Source: an uncultured Bacteroidales bacterium (GTDB taxonomy: Bacteria; Bacteroidota; Bacteroidia; Bacteroidales; F082). From it: a DNA stretch of 64,000 nt. Of the stretch, positions 27,173 to 36,802 are shown piece by piece (position 1 is the first letter of the stretch; the number at the start of each line of letters is the position of its first letter). The notes beneath the pieces were generated by a model. The model was given only the letters and a program-made list of their open reading frames with translations, did not search any database and was not told the DNA's origin. Made by a program: the position numbers and the translations under genes. The DNA is taken from assembly GCA_905233685.1 (NCBI GenBank), contig CAJOEZ010000007.1:26083-90082 (forward strand). Direction: 5' to 3'.

Positions 27173-27203
27173 CTCAAAAACCTTCAAATCCAAGCATCAT
27201 TCT

Positions 27204-28142
27204 TCAAGCCATTTGTGAAATCCAGCTTTTCACAAACCTCAGTTTCCCAGCAAAATCCTTCAAAATCTCAGCTTTCGGAAACCCCATTTCACGGCAAAGC
27301 GAGAGCATCTCCTCCCCCATCCGCTCATTGATTTCGAACCAAACCTGCCCTTGGGGATTCAACTGCTTTTTGGCCAAAGCCAAAATTTGACGGTAAAACC
27401 GAAGCGGGTCGTCGTCAGGGACAAAGAGTGCCGTTTCGGGCTCCCAATCAAGGACATTGGCTTCCATCGAGGCACGCTCGCTGTCGCAAACGTAGGGCGG
27501 ATTGCTCACCACCAAATCCACGGGCTGGCGGAAAAACTCGGATTGGGGATTCAAGACATCGTCTTGCACGAAGGTCACCCTCACACCGTTGCTTTCTGCA
27601 TTCTTCTTGGCGATTTGCAAGGCCTCTTCGGAAACATCGAAGGCGATGACTTCGGCGTTCACGAAATGCTTGGCCAAGGCAATGGCGATGCAGCCTGAGC
27701 CTGTGCCGATGTCCCAAATACGGATGGACGGGGTGCCTCCCATAGATTCCCTCTCTCCCTGCATACCCACGCTGGAATGACATGGGAGGCTGGATTTCTT
27801 GCTTGGAAAGGAGTCACAAATCTTCTGTACCAGTTCCTCTGTCTCAGGACGCGGAATGAGCACTGCCGGCGACACCTTTATTAATAGGTCACCGAAATGC
27901 GCCACTCCTGTCACATACTGCACTGGTTCGTCGTCCAACAGCCGCTTCACCGCCTGTTCCAATTGATAATACTGCAATTCATCAACACGCAAGTCCGGTT
28001 CCAACAGTTGGCGGTTCCAGTCGATGCCGAACAGGTCTTCCAAAAGGATACGCATCAGTTGCTCCGCCTCGCGCTGCGGGAATTTTTCGGTCAGCATTTC
28101 CGTGAAATGGCGCTTCGTTTTCTGCAAATTAAAACCGATCAT
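27204..28142 (-). CDS. prmC: Peptide chain release factor N5-glutamine methyltransferase
   Basis: SAM-dependent methylation of the GGQ glutamine of release factors RF1/RF2, a cytoplasmic housekeeping function. 312 residues: N-terminal helical domain ([19 protein letters not shown]), the linker [18 protein letters not shown]-binding motif [18 protein letters not shown], and the catalytic VVSNPPYV. Between ICDSF and IWDIG there is an extra stretch of about 30 residues ([20 protein letters not shown] and on) encoded by a palindromic element at 27735-27790; the family normally has only a few residues here. The ATG at 28142 is chosen; a TTG three codons upstream is possible. A TAGTTTTG element is at 28160-28167. 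Divergent from leuS. Confidence 0.93.
   Translation of the reverse strand: MIGFNLQKTKRHFTEMLTEKFPQREAEQLMRILLEDLFGIDWNRQLLEPDLRVDELQYYQLEQAVKRLLDDEPVQYVTGVAHFGDLLIKVSPAVLIPRPETEELVQKICDSFPSKKSSLPCHSSVGMQGERESMGGTPSIRIWDIGTGSGCIAIALAKHFVNAEVIAFDVSEEALQIAKKNAESNGVRVTFVQDDVLNPQSEFFRQPVDLVVSNPPYVCDSERASMEANVLDWEPETALFVPDDDPLRFYRQILALAKKQLNPQGQVWFEINERMGEEMLSLCREMGFPKAEILKDFAGKLRFVKSWISQMA
27735..27790. repeat. Palindromic element inserted in prmC
   Basis: Perfect 9-bp arms GCCTCCCAT (27735-27743) and ATGGGAGGC (27782-27790) enclose a core whose ends read AGATTCC and GGAATGAC. The same core ends occur in the elements at 48141-48308 with different arms. Length keeps the prmC frame open. Confidence 0.8.
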
Positions 28143-28159
28143 TTTTTCCAATTTGAGGG

Positions 28160-28167
28160 CAAAACTA
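28160..28167 (-). promoter_or_regulatory. -7 element TAGTTTTG of prmC
   Basis: Exact TAnnTTTG match, 17 bases before the ATG at 28142. Confidence 0.65.
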
Positions 28168-28261
28168 TGGAAAAAAGTCGTGAAACGAAAACAATCCCAA
28201 AATTAACTTCATTGAATCAAAGATTTGGCTTACTTTGTATCGCAGAAACCAAAGTTTTCCT

Positions 28262-28269
28262 TACTTTTG
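28262..28269 (+). promoter_or_regulatory. -7 element TACTTTTG of leuS
   Basis: Exact TAnnTTTG match, 38 bases before the ATG at 28308. A longer open frame upstream overlaps prmC and precedes this promoter. Confidence 0.7.
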
Positions 28270-28307
28270 CAGTTTCTTTCAAAACCAGCAAAAAACACCA
28301 TCGTTAT

Positions 28308-31300
28308 ATGGACTATAACTTTACCGAAATCGAGAAAAAGTGGCAGCAGTATTGGCGCGACCACAAAGTGTATAAGGTTGATATTGACCACAATAAGCCG
28401 AAATTCTATGTCCTGGACATGTTCCCGTATCCTTCGGGCGCGGGGCTGCATGTCGGACATCCGCTGGGCTATATCGCTTCCGATATCTATGCGCGTTACA
28501 AGCGCCTGAAGGGTTTCAACGTGCTGCACCCGATGGGCTACGACGCCTACGGTCTGCCCGCCGAGCAATACGCCATTCAAACTGGCACCCATCCCGCTGT
28601 GACGACCGAGAAGAACATCAACCGCTACCGCGAGCAGATGGACAAAATCGGCTTTAGCTACGACTGGAATCGCGAGGTGCGCACCTGCGAACCAAGCTAC
28701 TACAAGTGGACGCAATGGACTTTCATTCAGTTGTTTAACTCGTTCTACTGCAATGGTTGCCAGAAAGCCCAGCCCATCAGCAAACTGATTGCCCGTTTCG
28801 AGGAAAAAGGCACCGAAGGCCTCAATGTGGCCGAGAGCAAGCCTCTGAGCTTCACCGCCGCTGAATGGAAGGCCATGAGCGAGAAACAACAGCAAGAGGT
28901 GCTGATGAACTACCGTTTGGCCTATCAAGCTGAGGCCATGGTGAACTGGTGCCCAGGATTGGGTACAGTATTGGCCAACGACGAGGTGGCCGACGGCCTC
29001 TCGGTGCGTGGCGGTTTCCCTGTGGAGCGCAAATCGATGAAACAATGGCAGTTGCGCATCACCGCCTACGCCGAACGCCTGCTTCAAGGCCTTGAAACCG
29101 TGGATTGGAGCGAGTCGGTGAAGGACCTGCAGCGCAACTGGATTGGCAAATCCATGGGTGCTTCGGTCATCTTCAAGGTAGATGGCAAGGACATTGATTT
29201 GGAGGTGTTCACCACCCGTGCAGATACTTTGTTCGGCACCACCTTCATGGTACTAGCACCTGAGCATGAATTGGTTTCTGAAATCACCACCGACGAGCAG
29301 CGCGCTGAGGTGGAAGAGTATATTACCCGCACTAAGAACCGCAGCGAACGCGAGCGCATGGCTGAGGTGCGCAAGGTGAGCGGTGCTTTCACGGGTGCTT
29401 ACGGCATCAATCCCATTACGGGCGCCAAACTGCCCATTTGGATTGCTGACTATGTGCTGATGGGATACGGCACAGGTGCCATCATGGCCGTACCTGCCCA
29501 CGATAGCCGCGACTTCGCCTTCGCCCGTCACTTCAACCTGCCCATCATCCAAGTGGTGAAGAAACCTGGCACTGAACCGACTGACCCCGCCACATGGGAG
29601 GAGAGCTTCGATGCCAAGGACGGCGAACTGGTCAATTCGGGCTTCCTCAACGGACTGAGTGTCAAGAAAGCCATCGAGCGCATGATTGAGGAATTGGAGA
29701 AATTGGGCGTGGGCACGGGCAAGACCAACTACCGCCTCCGCGATGCCATCTTCAGCCGCCAGCGCTATTGGGGCGAGCCGTTCCCGATTTACTATAAGGA
29801 CGGGATGCCTTATGCCATGGACGAGTCGAAGCTGCCTTTGGAGTTGCCCACCATCGATGAATACAAGCCCACCGCTAATGGAGAGCCGCCTTTGGCTCGC
29901 GCTAAGAATTGGGTCACCGAGGAGGGCTATCCCATCGAGACCAACACCATGCCGGGCTTTGCCGGTTCGAGTGGTTACTATCTCCGCTACGAGGACCCGC
30001 ACAACGACAAGGAGTATTTCAGCCGCGAAGCCAACGACTATTGGCAGAACGTGGACCTTTATATCGGCGGCGCCGAGCACGCCACCGGCCACTTGATTTA
30101 CAGCCGCTTCTGGTGCAAGTTCCTGTATGACATTGGTTTGTCGTGCAAGGACGAGCCGTTCCAGCGCATGATTAACCAAGGCATGATTCAGGGGCGGTCG
30201 AGCTTCGCCTATCGTGCCAACATGGAGAAAATGTGCGAGCACAACATGTGGTGTCAACTCAAGGATGGCAAAATGGGTGTGAAGTTCGAGAAGGACTTCA
30301 AGGACGGTCGCCGTCGCTTCGATTTCTTCTGCCCCGAGAAAGGTATCCTCATCGAAATCAATCGCGTGGGCAATCTGGAGAAGGTCGTTGAGCCTTGGAA
30401 AGAATACGCCCGCGAGAAGGGCTACAAGCTGCTTTTGATTCCCATCGCTGACATTGTGATGGACTACATCAACGGCACCGACAAGATCATTCAAAAGATA
30501 AAAGACCTTATTGAAGGAAAGGAAGTTCCTGTTTTTGAAGAAGTTAAACCACTTCCTTCTATACCGCTGTTCATCTCCAAGAATTTCAAAGACCGCGAGA
30601 TGTTCAGCGACCCGATTCATGTGGACATCAATATGGTTCACAACGATGTGCTTGACGTGATCGCCTTCCGTCATTGGCGTGACGACCTGCGGGATGCCCT
30701 GTTTATCTTCGAGAAGGACAAAGACGGTAACAATATTTACGTTTGTGGCAACGAAATCGAGAAGATGTCGAAGTCGAAATACAACGTGCAGAACCCTGAC
30801 GACCTTGTGGAAAAATACGGCGCCGACACGCTGCGCCTTTATGAAATGTTCCTCGGTCCCTTGGAGCAGTCCAAGCCTTGGGACACGCAGGGCATCGAAG
30901 GCACTTTCCGCTTCGTGCGCAAGTTCTGGAGGTTGTTCCACAACGAGAACAACGAGTTCAATGTCAGCGATGAAGCCGCCACCGCGCCCGAGTTGAAGAG
31001 CCTGCACAAACTCATCAAGAAGGAGGAAGACGGCATCGAGAGCATCTCATTCAACACGGTCGTTTCGGCCTTCATGATTTGCGTCAATGAGCTCAGCGAC
31101 CTCAAGTGCAACAAGCGCGAAATCCTTGAGCCTCTGACGATTATGATTTCGCCATACGCGCCTCATATTGCCGAAGAACTTTGGCACCTATTGGGTCATG
31201 ACACCACGGTAGTCAATGCGACCTTCCCTGTTTACGACGAGTCGAAGACTGTGGAAAACAGTTTCAACTACCCAGTAAGCTTCAACGGCAAGATGCGTTT

Positions 31301-31448
31301 CAACATGGAGCTGCCCCTCACGATGAATGCCGACGAGGTGCAGGCCGCCGTACTCGCTGCCCCTGAGTCCGCCAAGTGGCTCGAAGGCAAGCAAATCCGC
31401 AAGGTCATTTTTGTGCCGAAGAAGATTGTGAATATCGTGGTGGGATAA
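28308..31448 (+). CDS. leuS: Leucyl-tRNA synthetase with a ~115-residue inserted domain
   Basis: Class I synthetase charging tRNA-Leu, cytoplasmic. 1046 residues versus roughly 920-950 in relatives. HIGH motif is [10 protein letters not shown] (H48-H51), the CP1 editing domain spans ~240-430 ([20 protein letters not shown]), and KMSKS is [10 protein letters not shown] (~819); the C-terminal anticodon-binding and tail domains are intact. Relatives have a short link between MIQGRS-x-F-x-YR and the xPIHVD segment; here ~115 extra residues (~637-751) follow FAYR. The insert reads as helix, three strands ([27 protein letters not shown]), helix ([15 protein letters not shown]), strand ([11 protein letters not shown]) and helix, resembling a PD-(D/E)XK / DUF559-like nuclease fold. 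Its function, if any, is unknown. Start chosen by the promoter and family start ([16 protein letters not shown]). Confidence 0.95.
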   Translation: MDYNFTEIEKKWQQYWRDHKVYKVDIDHNKPKFYVLDMFPYPSGAGLHVGHPLGYIASDIYARYKRLKGFNVLHPMGYDAYGLPAEQYAIQTGTHPAVTTEKNINRYREQMDKIGFSYDWNREVRTCEPSYYKWTQWTFIQLFNSFYCNGCQKAQPISKLIARFEEKGTEGLNVAESKPLSFTAAEWKAMSEKQQQEVLMNYRLAYQAEAMVNWCPGLGTVLANDEVADGLSVRGGFPVERKSMKQWQLRITAYAERLLQGLETVDWSESVKDLQRNWIGKSMGASVIFKVDGKDIDLEVFTTRADTLFGTTFMVLAPEHELVSEITTDEQRAEVEEYITRTKNRSERERMAEVRKVSGAFTGAYGINPITGAKLPIWIADYVLMGYGTGAIMAVPAHDSRDFAFARHFNLPIIQVVKKPGTEPTDPATWEESFDAKDGELVNSGFLNGLSVKKAIERMIEELEKLGVGTGKTNYRLRDAIFSRQRYWGEPFPIYYKDGMPYAMDESKLPLELPTIDEYKPTANGEPPLARAKNWVTEEGYPIETNTMPGFAGSSGYYLRYEDPHNDKEYFSREANDYWQNVDLYIGGAEHATGHLIYSRFWCKFLYDIGLSCKDEPFQRMINQGMIQGRSSFAYRANMEKMCEHNMWCQLKDGKMGVKFEKDFKDGRRRFDFFCPEKGILIEINRVGNLEKVVEPWKEYAREKGYKLLLIPIADIVMDYINGTDKIIQKIKDLIEGKEVPVFEEVKPLPSIPLFISKNFKDREMFSDPIHVDINMVHNDVLDVIAFRHWRDDLRDALFIFEKDKDGNNIYVCGNEIEKMSKSKYNVQNPDDLVEKYGADTLRLYEMFLGPLEQSKPWDTQGIEGTFRFVRKFWRLFHNENNEFNVSDEAATAPELKSLHKLIKKEEDGIESISFNTVVSAFMICVNELSDLKCNKREILEPLTIMISPYAPHIAEELWHLLGHDTTVVNATFPVYDESKTVENSFNYPVSFNGKMRFNMELPLTMNADEVQAAVLAAPESAKWLEGKQIRKVIFVPKKIVNIVVG
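30217..30560 (+). other. Inserted nuclease-like domain within leuS
   Basis: Boundaries come from comparing the flanks (FAYR before, LFISKNFKD after) with remembered Bacteroidota LeuRS sequences. Candidate catalytic residues are Asp in RRFDFF and Glu in LIEIN; the usual third residue (Lys) is Asn here. No intein splice-junction residues are present. Confidence 0.6.
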
Positions 31449-31504
31449 TTACTTGGCCAGTCACTTCCATAGACAGATAGTTTTATGAGATACAGTTACT
31501 AATC

Positions 31505-32365
31505 ATGCTATATCTCATCCTTGCCATATTGTTTTCCACTGGCGTTTTCGTCGCGATGCGGCTGTTTGAGCGCTTTAAGCTCGACAACCATCAGGCGCTG
31601 ATGTGGAACTATGTCTTCGCCTCGGGCACTGGCTTCCTGATGTGCAAGCAGTTCGACACGCTGCCGCAATTGGTCGCCGAGCCATGGTTTGGACTCTCGC
31701 TTGTGACGGGTTTCTGGTTCATTTTCACCTATTTGCTGATGACAGCCTCTACCCAACGCTCGGGTGTCACTGTCACCTCCCTGTCGAGCAAACTATCCGT
31801 GGTATTGCCCACTTTGGCGGGCGTGGTCTTGTTCGGCGAAAAGCTGAATTTTGTCGCCTCAATGGGAATTGTGCTGGCTTTGGTGGCTTTGGTGTTGGTG
31901 GTAGGCGGCAAAAACGAATCCACTAAAACCAACAAAACCAATTGGTTATTGCCCATCCTCATCTTTTTCGGGACAGGCACAGGCGACATTCTCATGAAAC
32001 TCACCGAACAGCGCAACCCAGCCAACGACATGAGCTTCATGATTGCCTTCATTTATTTCATTGCCCTGCTGTTCGGCATCCTCATCGTGGCCTACGACCT
32101 CATCCGTGGAAAGTCGAAATGGCAGTGGAAAAGCGCCGTGGGTGGGATTGGCCTCGGCGTCATCAACTATTTCTCGACCTTTTGCGTCTATCAGGCCATG
32201 CGCTGTTTCGACAACGTGGTGCTGTTCCCCGTATATAATATAGGTGTGGTCAGCCTCACCGCCCTCACGGGTTGGCTGCTCTTCAAGGAAAAACTGACCT
32301 GGAAGAACTATCTCGGCCTCGCCATCGCCGTCATCGCCGTTATCCTCATTACCCTGAAGCCATGA
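31505..32365 (+). CDS. EamA/DMT superfamily transporter
   Basis: Inner-membrane protein of 286 residues with about ten hydrophobic segments (MLYLILAILFSTGVFVAM, TGFWFIFTYLLMTASTQ, FVASMGIVLALVALVLVVGG, IGVVSLTALTGWLLFKEK, YLGLAIAVIAVILITL), arranged as two five-helix halves as in drug/metabolite transporters. The substrate is not predictable. Its stop overlaps the next start (ATGA), so it is translationally coupled to the IMPACT-family gene. It begins 56 bases after leuS. Confidence 0.87.
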   Translation: MLYLILAILFSTGVFVAMRLFERFKLDNHQALMWNYVFASGTGFLMCKQFDTLPQLVAEPWFGLSLVTGFWFIFTYLLMTASTQRSGVTVTSLSSKLSVVLPTLAGVVLFGEKLNFVASMGIVLALVALVLVVGGKNESTKTNKTNWLLPILIFFGTGTGDILMKLTEQRNPANDMSFMIAFIYFIALLFGILIVAYDLIRGKSKWQWKSAVGGIGLGVINYFSTFCVYQAMRCFDNVVLFPVYNIGVVSLTALTGWLLFKEKLTWKNYLGLAIAVIAVILITLKP

Positions 32366-32976
32366 AAGAAGACGATGTATATTACATGCTTGCCACGCGC
32401 GGTGAGGGCCTTTACAAGGAGAAAGGCAGCAAGTTTATCGCCGAGACTTTCGTCGTGATGAGCGAAGACGAGGCCAAAGCTGCCGTCGCTTCGGTCAAGA
32501 AAAAATACTTCGACGCACGGCACCATTGCTACGCCTATATGCTGGGTCCCGACAAGAAAAATTTCCGCTCTTCCGACGACGGCGAACCTTCTGGCACAGC
32601 AGGCAAACCCATCCTCAACCAAATCCTCTCAAAGGATGTCACCAACGTGTGCGTCGTCGTGACGAGATATTTCGGAGGCATCAAATTGGGCAGCTCAGGC
32701 CTCATCAACGCATACAAAACGGCAGCCCGTGAAGCCCTTGACAACGCGCAGATTGTGGAGAAAACCATAAACGAAATTTACAGTTTGGAGTTCGAATACC
32801 CCTTGATGAACGACGTAATGCGCATCATGAAAGAAGAGAATCTGGAGCAACAAAATCCGCGCTTCGAATTAGACTGCTATTTGGAGTTTTCAACAAGGAA
32901 AAATGACGCTTCAAAAATTGAAGAAAAATTTCGCAATTTATTTGGAGTAAAAATAGAGCACATTAAGACAATGTAA
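32362..32976 (+). CDS. YigZ / IMPACT family protein
   Basis: 204 residues. The IMPACT N-terminal domain is seen with its conserved blocks: KGSKFIAETFVVMSEDEA, ARHHCYAYMLGPDKK, RSSDDGEPSGTAGKPILNQI and VVVTRYFGGIKLGSSGLINA. A DUF1949-type C-terminal domain follows (YSLEFEYPLMNDVMRIMKEE). Family members bind nucleic acid or ribosomes and may modulate translation; the bacterial role is not settled. The start overlaps the transporter stop. Only AT-rich DNA follows up to dnaA. Confidence 0.93.
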   Translation: MKEDDVYYMLATRGEGLYKEKGSKFIAETFVVMSEDEAKAAVASVKKKYFDARHHCYAYMLGPDKKNFRSSDDGEPSGTAGKPILNQILSKDVTNVCVVVTRYFGGIKLGSSGLINAYKTAAREALDNAQIVEKTINEIYSLEFEYPLMNDVMRIMKEENLEQQNPRFELDCYLEFSTRKNDASKIEEKFRNLFGVKIEHIKTM

Positions 32977-33185
32977 ACCAACATTTTACAGCGACACATT
33001 GCTCCAAAAAGCCAAAAATCTCGTATTTTACGGAAAAGAAAATTCAAAAACAATAGCGAATTAATTTTTTTATGAACTATTAATTTCAGACCTTTGCAAA
33101 GTCAAACGTAAGGCTCCGAAAAGCGGAAAAAACGCCTTTTTGTTTGACAAATCAGGTTGTAAAACAAGCAAATAACGCATTTCAG

Positions 33186-34604
33186 ATGATGAGTAACCAT
33201 TTGGATATATGGAACAAATGCCTCGAAGTGATTAAAGACAACACTTCGGAGCAGAGCTATGCGACTTGGTTCAAGCCGATAGTTCCGTTGTCGCTCCACA
33301 ACCAAGTGCTTACCATCCAGGTACCCAGCATGTTTTTCTACGACTGGCTCGAAGACCACTACATCGACCTGCTCAGGAAGACCATCAAGCGCTTCCTCGG
33401 CCCTGATGGGAAGCTGGAATACAGCATCCTCATGGACTGCTCTGATCAGTCGTACACGATGGTGATGCCCGGCTCAAATCGCAACAACATCAAGAACCCG
33501 ATTGGACGGCCCGCTCCTGAAACGCTTTCGCAAAACCCCATCAATCCTTTTGTCATCCCGGGACTGAAGAAACTGCAAATCGACTCACAACTGAACGAGA
33601 ACTACACGTTCGAGAATTTCATTGAGGGCGACTGCAACCGCGTGGCGCGCCAAGGTGGTCTGGCCGTGGCCAAAAGTCCGGGCAAGACGGCCTTCAATCC
33701 CCTGCTCATTTATAGCGGAACGGGGTTGGGTAAAACGCACCTCTGCCATGCCATTGGACTGGAAGTGAAGCGTTTGCATCCTGAATTGACAGTGCTGTAC
33801 GTTCAGGCGGAACAGTTCACCAACCAATATGTCACGGCCTCCAAAAACAAGAACCTGAACGATTTCGTCCACTTCTACCAGATGATTGATGTGCTCATCA
33901 TCGACGACATCCAGTTTTTGGCCAAAAAGACCATGACGCAGGAGACTTTCTTCCACATTTTCAACTACTTGCACCAAAACAACAAACAACTCATCATCAC
34001 CAGCGACAAGTTCCCCGCCGAGCTGCAAGACATGGAGCCACGCCTTATGTCGCGTTTCAAATGGGGCCTCACCGCCGACCTTCAGACGCCCGACGTGGCC
34101 ACCCGCGCCGCCATTTTGCGAGACAAGCTCTACAGTAACGGCATCAACCTGCCCGACGAGATTGTCAACTATCTGGCCACCAACGTGAGAACCAACGTGC
34201 GTGAGTTGGAAGGCGTGATGATTTCGCTTGTGGCGCAGTCGTCGCTCAACAAGAAAGCCATCACCATCGAATTGACGCAGCAGATTCTCGACCGCTTCAT
34301 GCGCAACTCCGTCAAGGAAGTCTCTGTCGAATACATTATTAACATCGTCTGCGACTATTTCAACATTCCGCTTGAGCAACTGTCGCTGAAAACCCGGAAG
34401 CGCCAAGTCGTTGAAGCAAGGCAAATTGCGATGTTCCTTGCCAAGAAATACTCCAACGCCAGCCTCGCCGCCATCGGCAAGCAATGCGGCAACAAGGACC
34501 ACGCCACCGTACACCACGCCTGCAAGACCGTTACCGACCGCCTGGACACCGACAAGCAGTTCAAGGTGATGATGGCCGACTTGGAGAAAAAGATCTCGAT
34601 GTAA
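33186..34604 (+). CDS. dnaA: Chromosomal replication initiator DnaA
   Basis: AAA+ ATPase that binds DnaA boxes and opens oriC. 472 residues. Domain I (IWNKCLEVIKDNTSEQSYAT) is followed by a short linker, the AAA+ core with Walker A YSGTGLGKTHLCHAIG and Walker B VLIIDDIQFLAKK, and domain IV with the signature CGNKDHATVHHACKTVTDRL (family DHxTV). Two adjacent Met codons (33186, 33189) fit the family start; a TTG further upstream is less likely. The 209 bases before it are AT-rich with a possible CAGACCTTTGCA promoter, but no cluster of TTATCCACA boxes, so oriC is probably not here. Confidence 0.97.
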   Translation: MMSNHLDIWNKCLEVIKDNTSEQSYATWFKPIVPLSLHNQVLTIQVPSMFFYDWLEDHYIDLLRKTIKRFLGPDGKLEYSILMDCSDQSYTMVMPGSNRNNIKNPIGRPAPETLSQNPINPFVIPGLKKLQIDSQLNENYTFENFIEGDCNRVARQGGLAVAKSPGKTAFNPLLIYSGTGLGKTHLCHAIGLEVKRLHPELTVLYVQAEQFTNQYVTASKNKNLNDFVHFYQMIDVLIIDDIQFLAKKTMTQETFFHIFNYLHQNNKQLIITSDKFPAELQDMEPRLMSRFKWGLTADLQTPDVATRAAILRDKLYSNGINLPDEIVNYLATNVRTNVRELEGVMISLVAQSSLNKKAITIELTQQILDRFMRNSVKEVSVEYIINIVCDYFNIPLEQLSLKTRKRQVVEARQIAMFLAKKYSNASLAAIGKQCGNKDHATVHHACKTVTDRLDTDKQFKVMMADLEKKISM

Positions 34605-34630
34605 CGGCTTCCCATTACCATTCCAAAACC

Positions 34631-35392
34631 ATGATTACCAACACTTTCGGAAAGCTCTATTTGGTACCCAACCTCCTTGGTGCCACCAAGCCTGAACAAG
34701 TTTTGCCCGCCGGAACTATTGAAATCGTGAAACGGCTGAAGCATTTTGTGGTGGAGAACACCCGCACCTCGCGCCGCGTCTTGAGCCGCATCGGGACGGA
34801 CAATGCTATCGACGACATTGAGTTTATCGAACTCGACAAGCACAATGCCCGCAACTTGGACTTGATGGAACACCTTGGTGCGTGCCTGCAAGGCGAAGAC
34901 ATGGGGCTGATGTCGGAGGCCGGCACACCCTGCGTCGCCGACCCGGGTGCCTTGGTCGTGGATTTGGCTCATTCCACTGGAATTCAAGTGATTCCATTAG
35001 TCGGACCAAATGCGATGATATTGGCACTAATGGCCTCGGGGTTCAACGGACAAGCCTTCGCTTTCCACGGCTACCTGCCCATCAAAAGCCCTGAACGACA
35101 AAACGCCATCAAGGATTTGGAACGCAGGTCGGCGGCCAACAATGAGACGGAGCTGTTCATTGAGACACCCTTCCGCAACAACGCCATGCTGCAAGACCTT
35201 TGCAAAAACCTCCATCCTGCCACGCGCGTTTGCGTCGCCTGCAACCTTACTTGTGAGGACGAACTCATTATCAGTCAAAGCATTGGGGAATGGAAAAGTT
35301 ATAAAGGCGACTTGAACAAAAAGCCAGCCGTGTTTTTGATTTACAGCGAACCAAGGAGAGACTACTTTTGCAAAACAAAGCTAAAAAAATGA
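34631..35392 (+). CDS. rsmI: RsmI-like SAM-dependent methyltransferase (tetrapyrrole methylase fold)
   Basis: 253 residues. RsmI 2'-O-methylates C1402 of 16S rRNA. The fold is recognised from GKLYLVPNLLG at the N-terminus, GEDMGLMSEAGTPCVADPGA (SAM site), VIPLVGPNAMILALMASGFN and FHGYLPIKSPERQNAIKDLE. The N-terminal segment is shorter and less typical than E. coli RsmI, matching the Bacteroidota variant often called simply SAM-dependent methyltransferase, so the exact rRNA target is inferred. The start at 34631 lies 26 bases after dnaA. Its last codons contain the promoter of the next gene and the stops/starts overlap (ATGA). Confidence 0.85.
   Translation: MITNTFGKLYLVPNLLGATKPEQVLPAGTIEIVKRLKHFVVENTRTSRRVLSRIGTDNAIDDIEFIELDKHNARNLDLMEHLGACLQGEDMGLMSEAGTPCVADPGALVVDLAHSTGIQVIPLVGPNAMILALMASGFNGQAFAFHGYLPIKSPERQNAIKDLERRSAANNETELFIETPFRNNAMLQDLCKNLHPATRVCVACNLTCEDELIISQSIGEWKSYKGDLNKKPAVFLIYSEPRRDYFCKTKLKK
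35363..35370 (+). promoter_or_regulatory. -7 element TACTTTTG inside the 3' end of rsmI
   Basis: Exact TAnnTTTG match, 18 bases before the ATG at 35389; it would give the GAF gene its own transcript. Confidence 0.6.
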
Positions 35393-35841
35393 GCAAACAA
35401 GAAGACTACAAAACCCTCCTCGCACAAGTGCGGGCGATGGTGAAAGACGAAACTGACGCCGTTGCGAACATGGCCAACGTGGCCGCTCTGATTCAAGAAA
35501 CTTTCCATTTTTGGTGGACAGGCTTCTATCGCGTCATCGGTGAGCAATTGGTGCTCGGCCCGTTTCAAGGCCCCGTGGCCTGCACCCGCATCGGTTTCGG
35601 TAAAGGCGTTTGCGGAACAAGTTGGAAAGAACGCAAAACCCTTGTGGTTGAGGACGTTGAGCAATTTCCAGGCCATATCGCATGCAGCAGCGAGTCGAGA
35701 AGTGAAATCGTGGTGCCGCTGATAAAAAACGATGAAGTCATCGGCGTATTGGACATCGACAGCGAGCGTTTGGCCACTTTTGACCAGACTGACAAAGAAT
35801 GGTTGGAGCAGATTGCAGAGGTGGTTTCTGGCGTTTTATAG
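35389..35841 (+). CDS. GAF-domain free methionine-(R)-sulfoxide reductase
   Basis: Reduces free L-methionine-(R)-sulfoxide, repairing oxidised methionine in the cytoplasm. About 150 residues, a single GAF domain. The family's catalytic cysteines are visible in PVACTRIGFGKGVCG and HIACSSESRSEIVVPL (three Cys), followed by GVLDIDSERLATFDQTD. The start at 35389 follows an internal promoter and overlaps the rsmI stop; an in-frame ATG-like start at 35368 would lie inside the promoter. Its last 6 bases overlap the convergent OxyR-like gene. Together with the GPx at 16402 it points to oxidative-stress defence. Confidence 0.93.
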   Translation: MSKQEDYKTLLAQVRAMVKDETDAVANMANVAALIQETFHFWWTGFYRVIGEQLVLGPFQGPVACTRIGFGKGVCGTSWKERKTLVVEDVEQFPGHIACSSESRSEIVVPLIKNDEVIGVLDIDSERLATFDQTDKEWLEQIAEVVSGVL

Positions 35842-36762
35842 CCTTAAATACTCAGACATAATCACGCTGTCCCACAACTCGTATGGGATGATGGCTTTTA
35901 TCGACCTTATCACGATGTTCATGATCTGTTCGTGGATGTAATCTTTTCTAATTGCAAGGCAGATTGTCCTTTTAGGTACAGGGTTGACAATGGGTTTCAG
36001 ACAATTTCGCACTGATGCCGGAAGAAGCTTGAGGTGCGTCTCAGGGATGATGGTGATGCCCCCGCTTTCGTTGGCAATTTGCAACAGGATTCCCACGCGT
36101 CCTCCTTCATACATCTTCTCATACGTGAAAACTTCGCCTGGCCTCAACATGGACCTGTCGAACAGACGAACGCCGTCTCTCATAATCCAGACCGGGTTGT
36201 CAAGGACATGGTCTCGCTCCAAACTTTCTTGCCGCGCCATGGCATTTTCGGGCGAAACGTAGGCGAAGAATCTTTCATAATATAAAGGTATCACCAATAA
36301 GTCAGGGTCGTTGACAGGAGCCGTCAAAATGCCCATGTCAATCTCCGCCTTTTTTAGTTTGGTAATGATGGTGGAGGTAATCATCTCCTCAGTCCGCAGT
36401 CGCAGCGCAGGATAACGTAACCTCATATATTTGAACATGCCTGCCATCAGCACGGGTGCCACGGTAGTCGTCATGGCAATATTCAAATCGCCCGAGCTCA
36501 GCTCTTTCTCCGAGCGCGTCAGTTCGACCAATTGTTTGGAGTGATAAAGCACTTGCCGGGCCTCATCAATCACCTTTCTGCCTATTTCCGTCACCGAAAC
36601 GGGATGTGAGTCACGGTTAAAAATCCTGACATCCAATTCCTCCTCAAGCTTCTTAATCATCAAACTCAAAGTGGATTGCGTCACGCCGCAAGCCTCGGCA
36701 GCTTCCACGAAATAGCCGTATTCCTCAACAGCTATGATGTATTCCAATTGTTGCAAGGTCAT
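35836..36762 (-). CDS. LysR-type regulator, OxyR-like but lacking redox cysteines
   Basis: 308 residues. The N-terminal winged HTH reads LQQLEYIIAVEEYGYFVEAA and GVTQSTLSLMIKKLEEEL; the C-terminal effector domain resembles Bacteroides OxyR (RFFAYVSPENAMARQ, GGITIIPETHLKLLP, RKDYIHEQIMNIV). OxyR senses peroxide through a Cys in a EGHCxRxQ-type loop and a second Cys ~9 residues on; here the same place reads IMRDGVRLFDRSMLRPGE with neither Cys. It therefore probably senses something else or acts without redox switching. The ATG at 36762 is after the promoter at 36783; a longer frame to 36795 is not. Divergent from trkH, which is a likely target. Confidence 0.87.
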   Translation of the reverse strand: MTLQQLEYIIAVEEYGYFVEAAEACGVTQSTLSLMIKKLEEELDVRIFNRDSHPVSVTEIGRKVIDEARQVLYHSKQLVELTRSEKELSSGDLNIAMTTTVAPVLMAGMFKYMRLRYPALRLRTEEMITSTIITKLKKAEIDMGILTAPVNDPDLLVIPLYYERFFAYVSPENAMARQESLERDHVLDNPVWIMRDGVRLFDRSMLRPGEVFTYEKMYEGGRVGILLQIANESGGITIIPETHLKLLPASVRNCLKPIVNPVPKRTICLAIRKDYIHEQIMNIVIRSIKAIIPYELWDSVIMSEYLRL

Positions 36763-36782
36763 TTTATTGATTTTTATCAATG

Positions 36783-36790
36783 CAAAGATA
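36783..36790 (-). promoter_or_regulatory. -7 element TATCTTTG of the OxyR-like gene
   Basis: Exact TAnnTTTG match, 20 bases before the ATG at 36762, in the region shared with trkH. Confidence 0.7.
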
Positions 36791-36802
36791 GACATTATTG
36801 CA

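Noticed and set aside
30217..30560. Intein in leuS
   Set aside because: No Cys/Ser at the left junction and no His-Asn at the right junction; the flanks are not at a catalytic motif.
29253..31007. A 584-codon antisense frame inside leuS
   Set aside because: The leuS frame carries all synthetase motifs; the antisense frame is Val/His-rich as expected for a shadow.
32977..33185. Replication origin upstream of dnaA
   Set aside because: The stretch is AT-rich but I found no cluster of TTATCCACA-like boxes.
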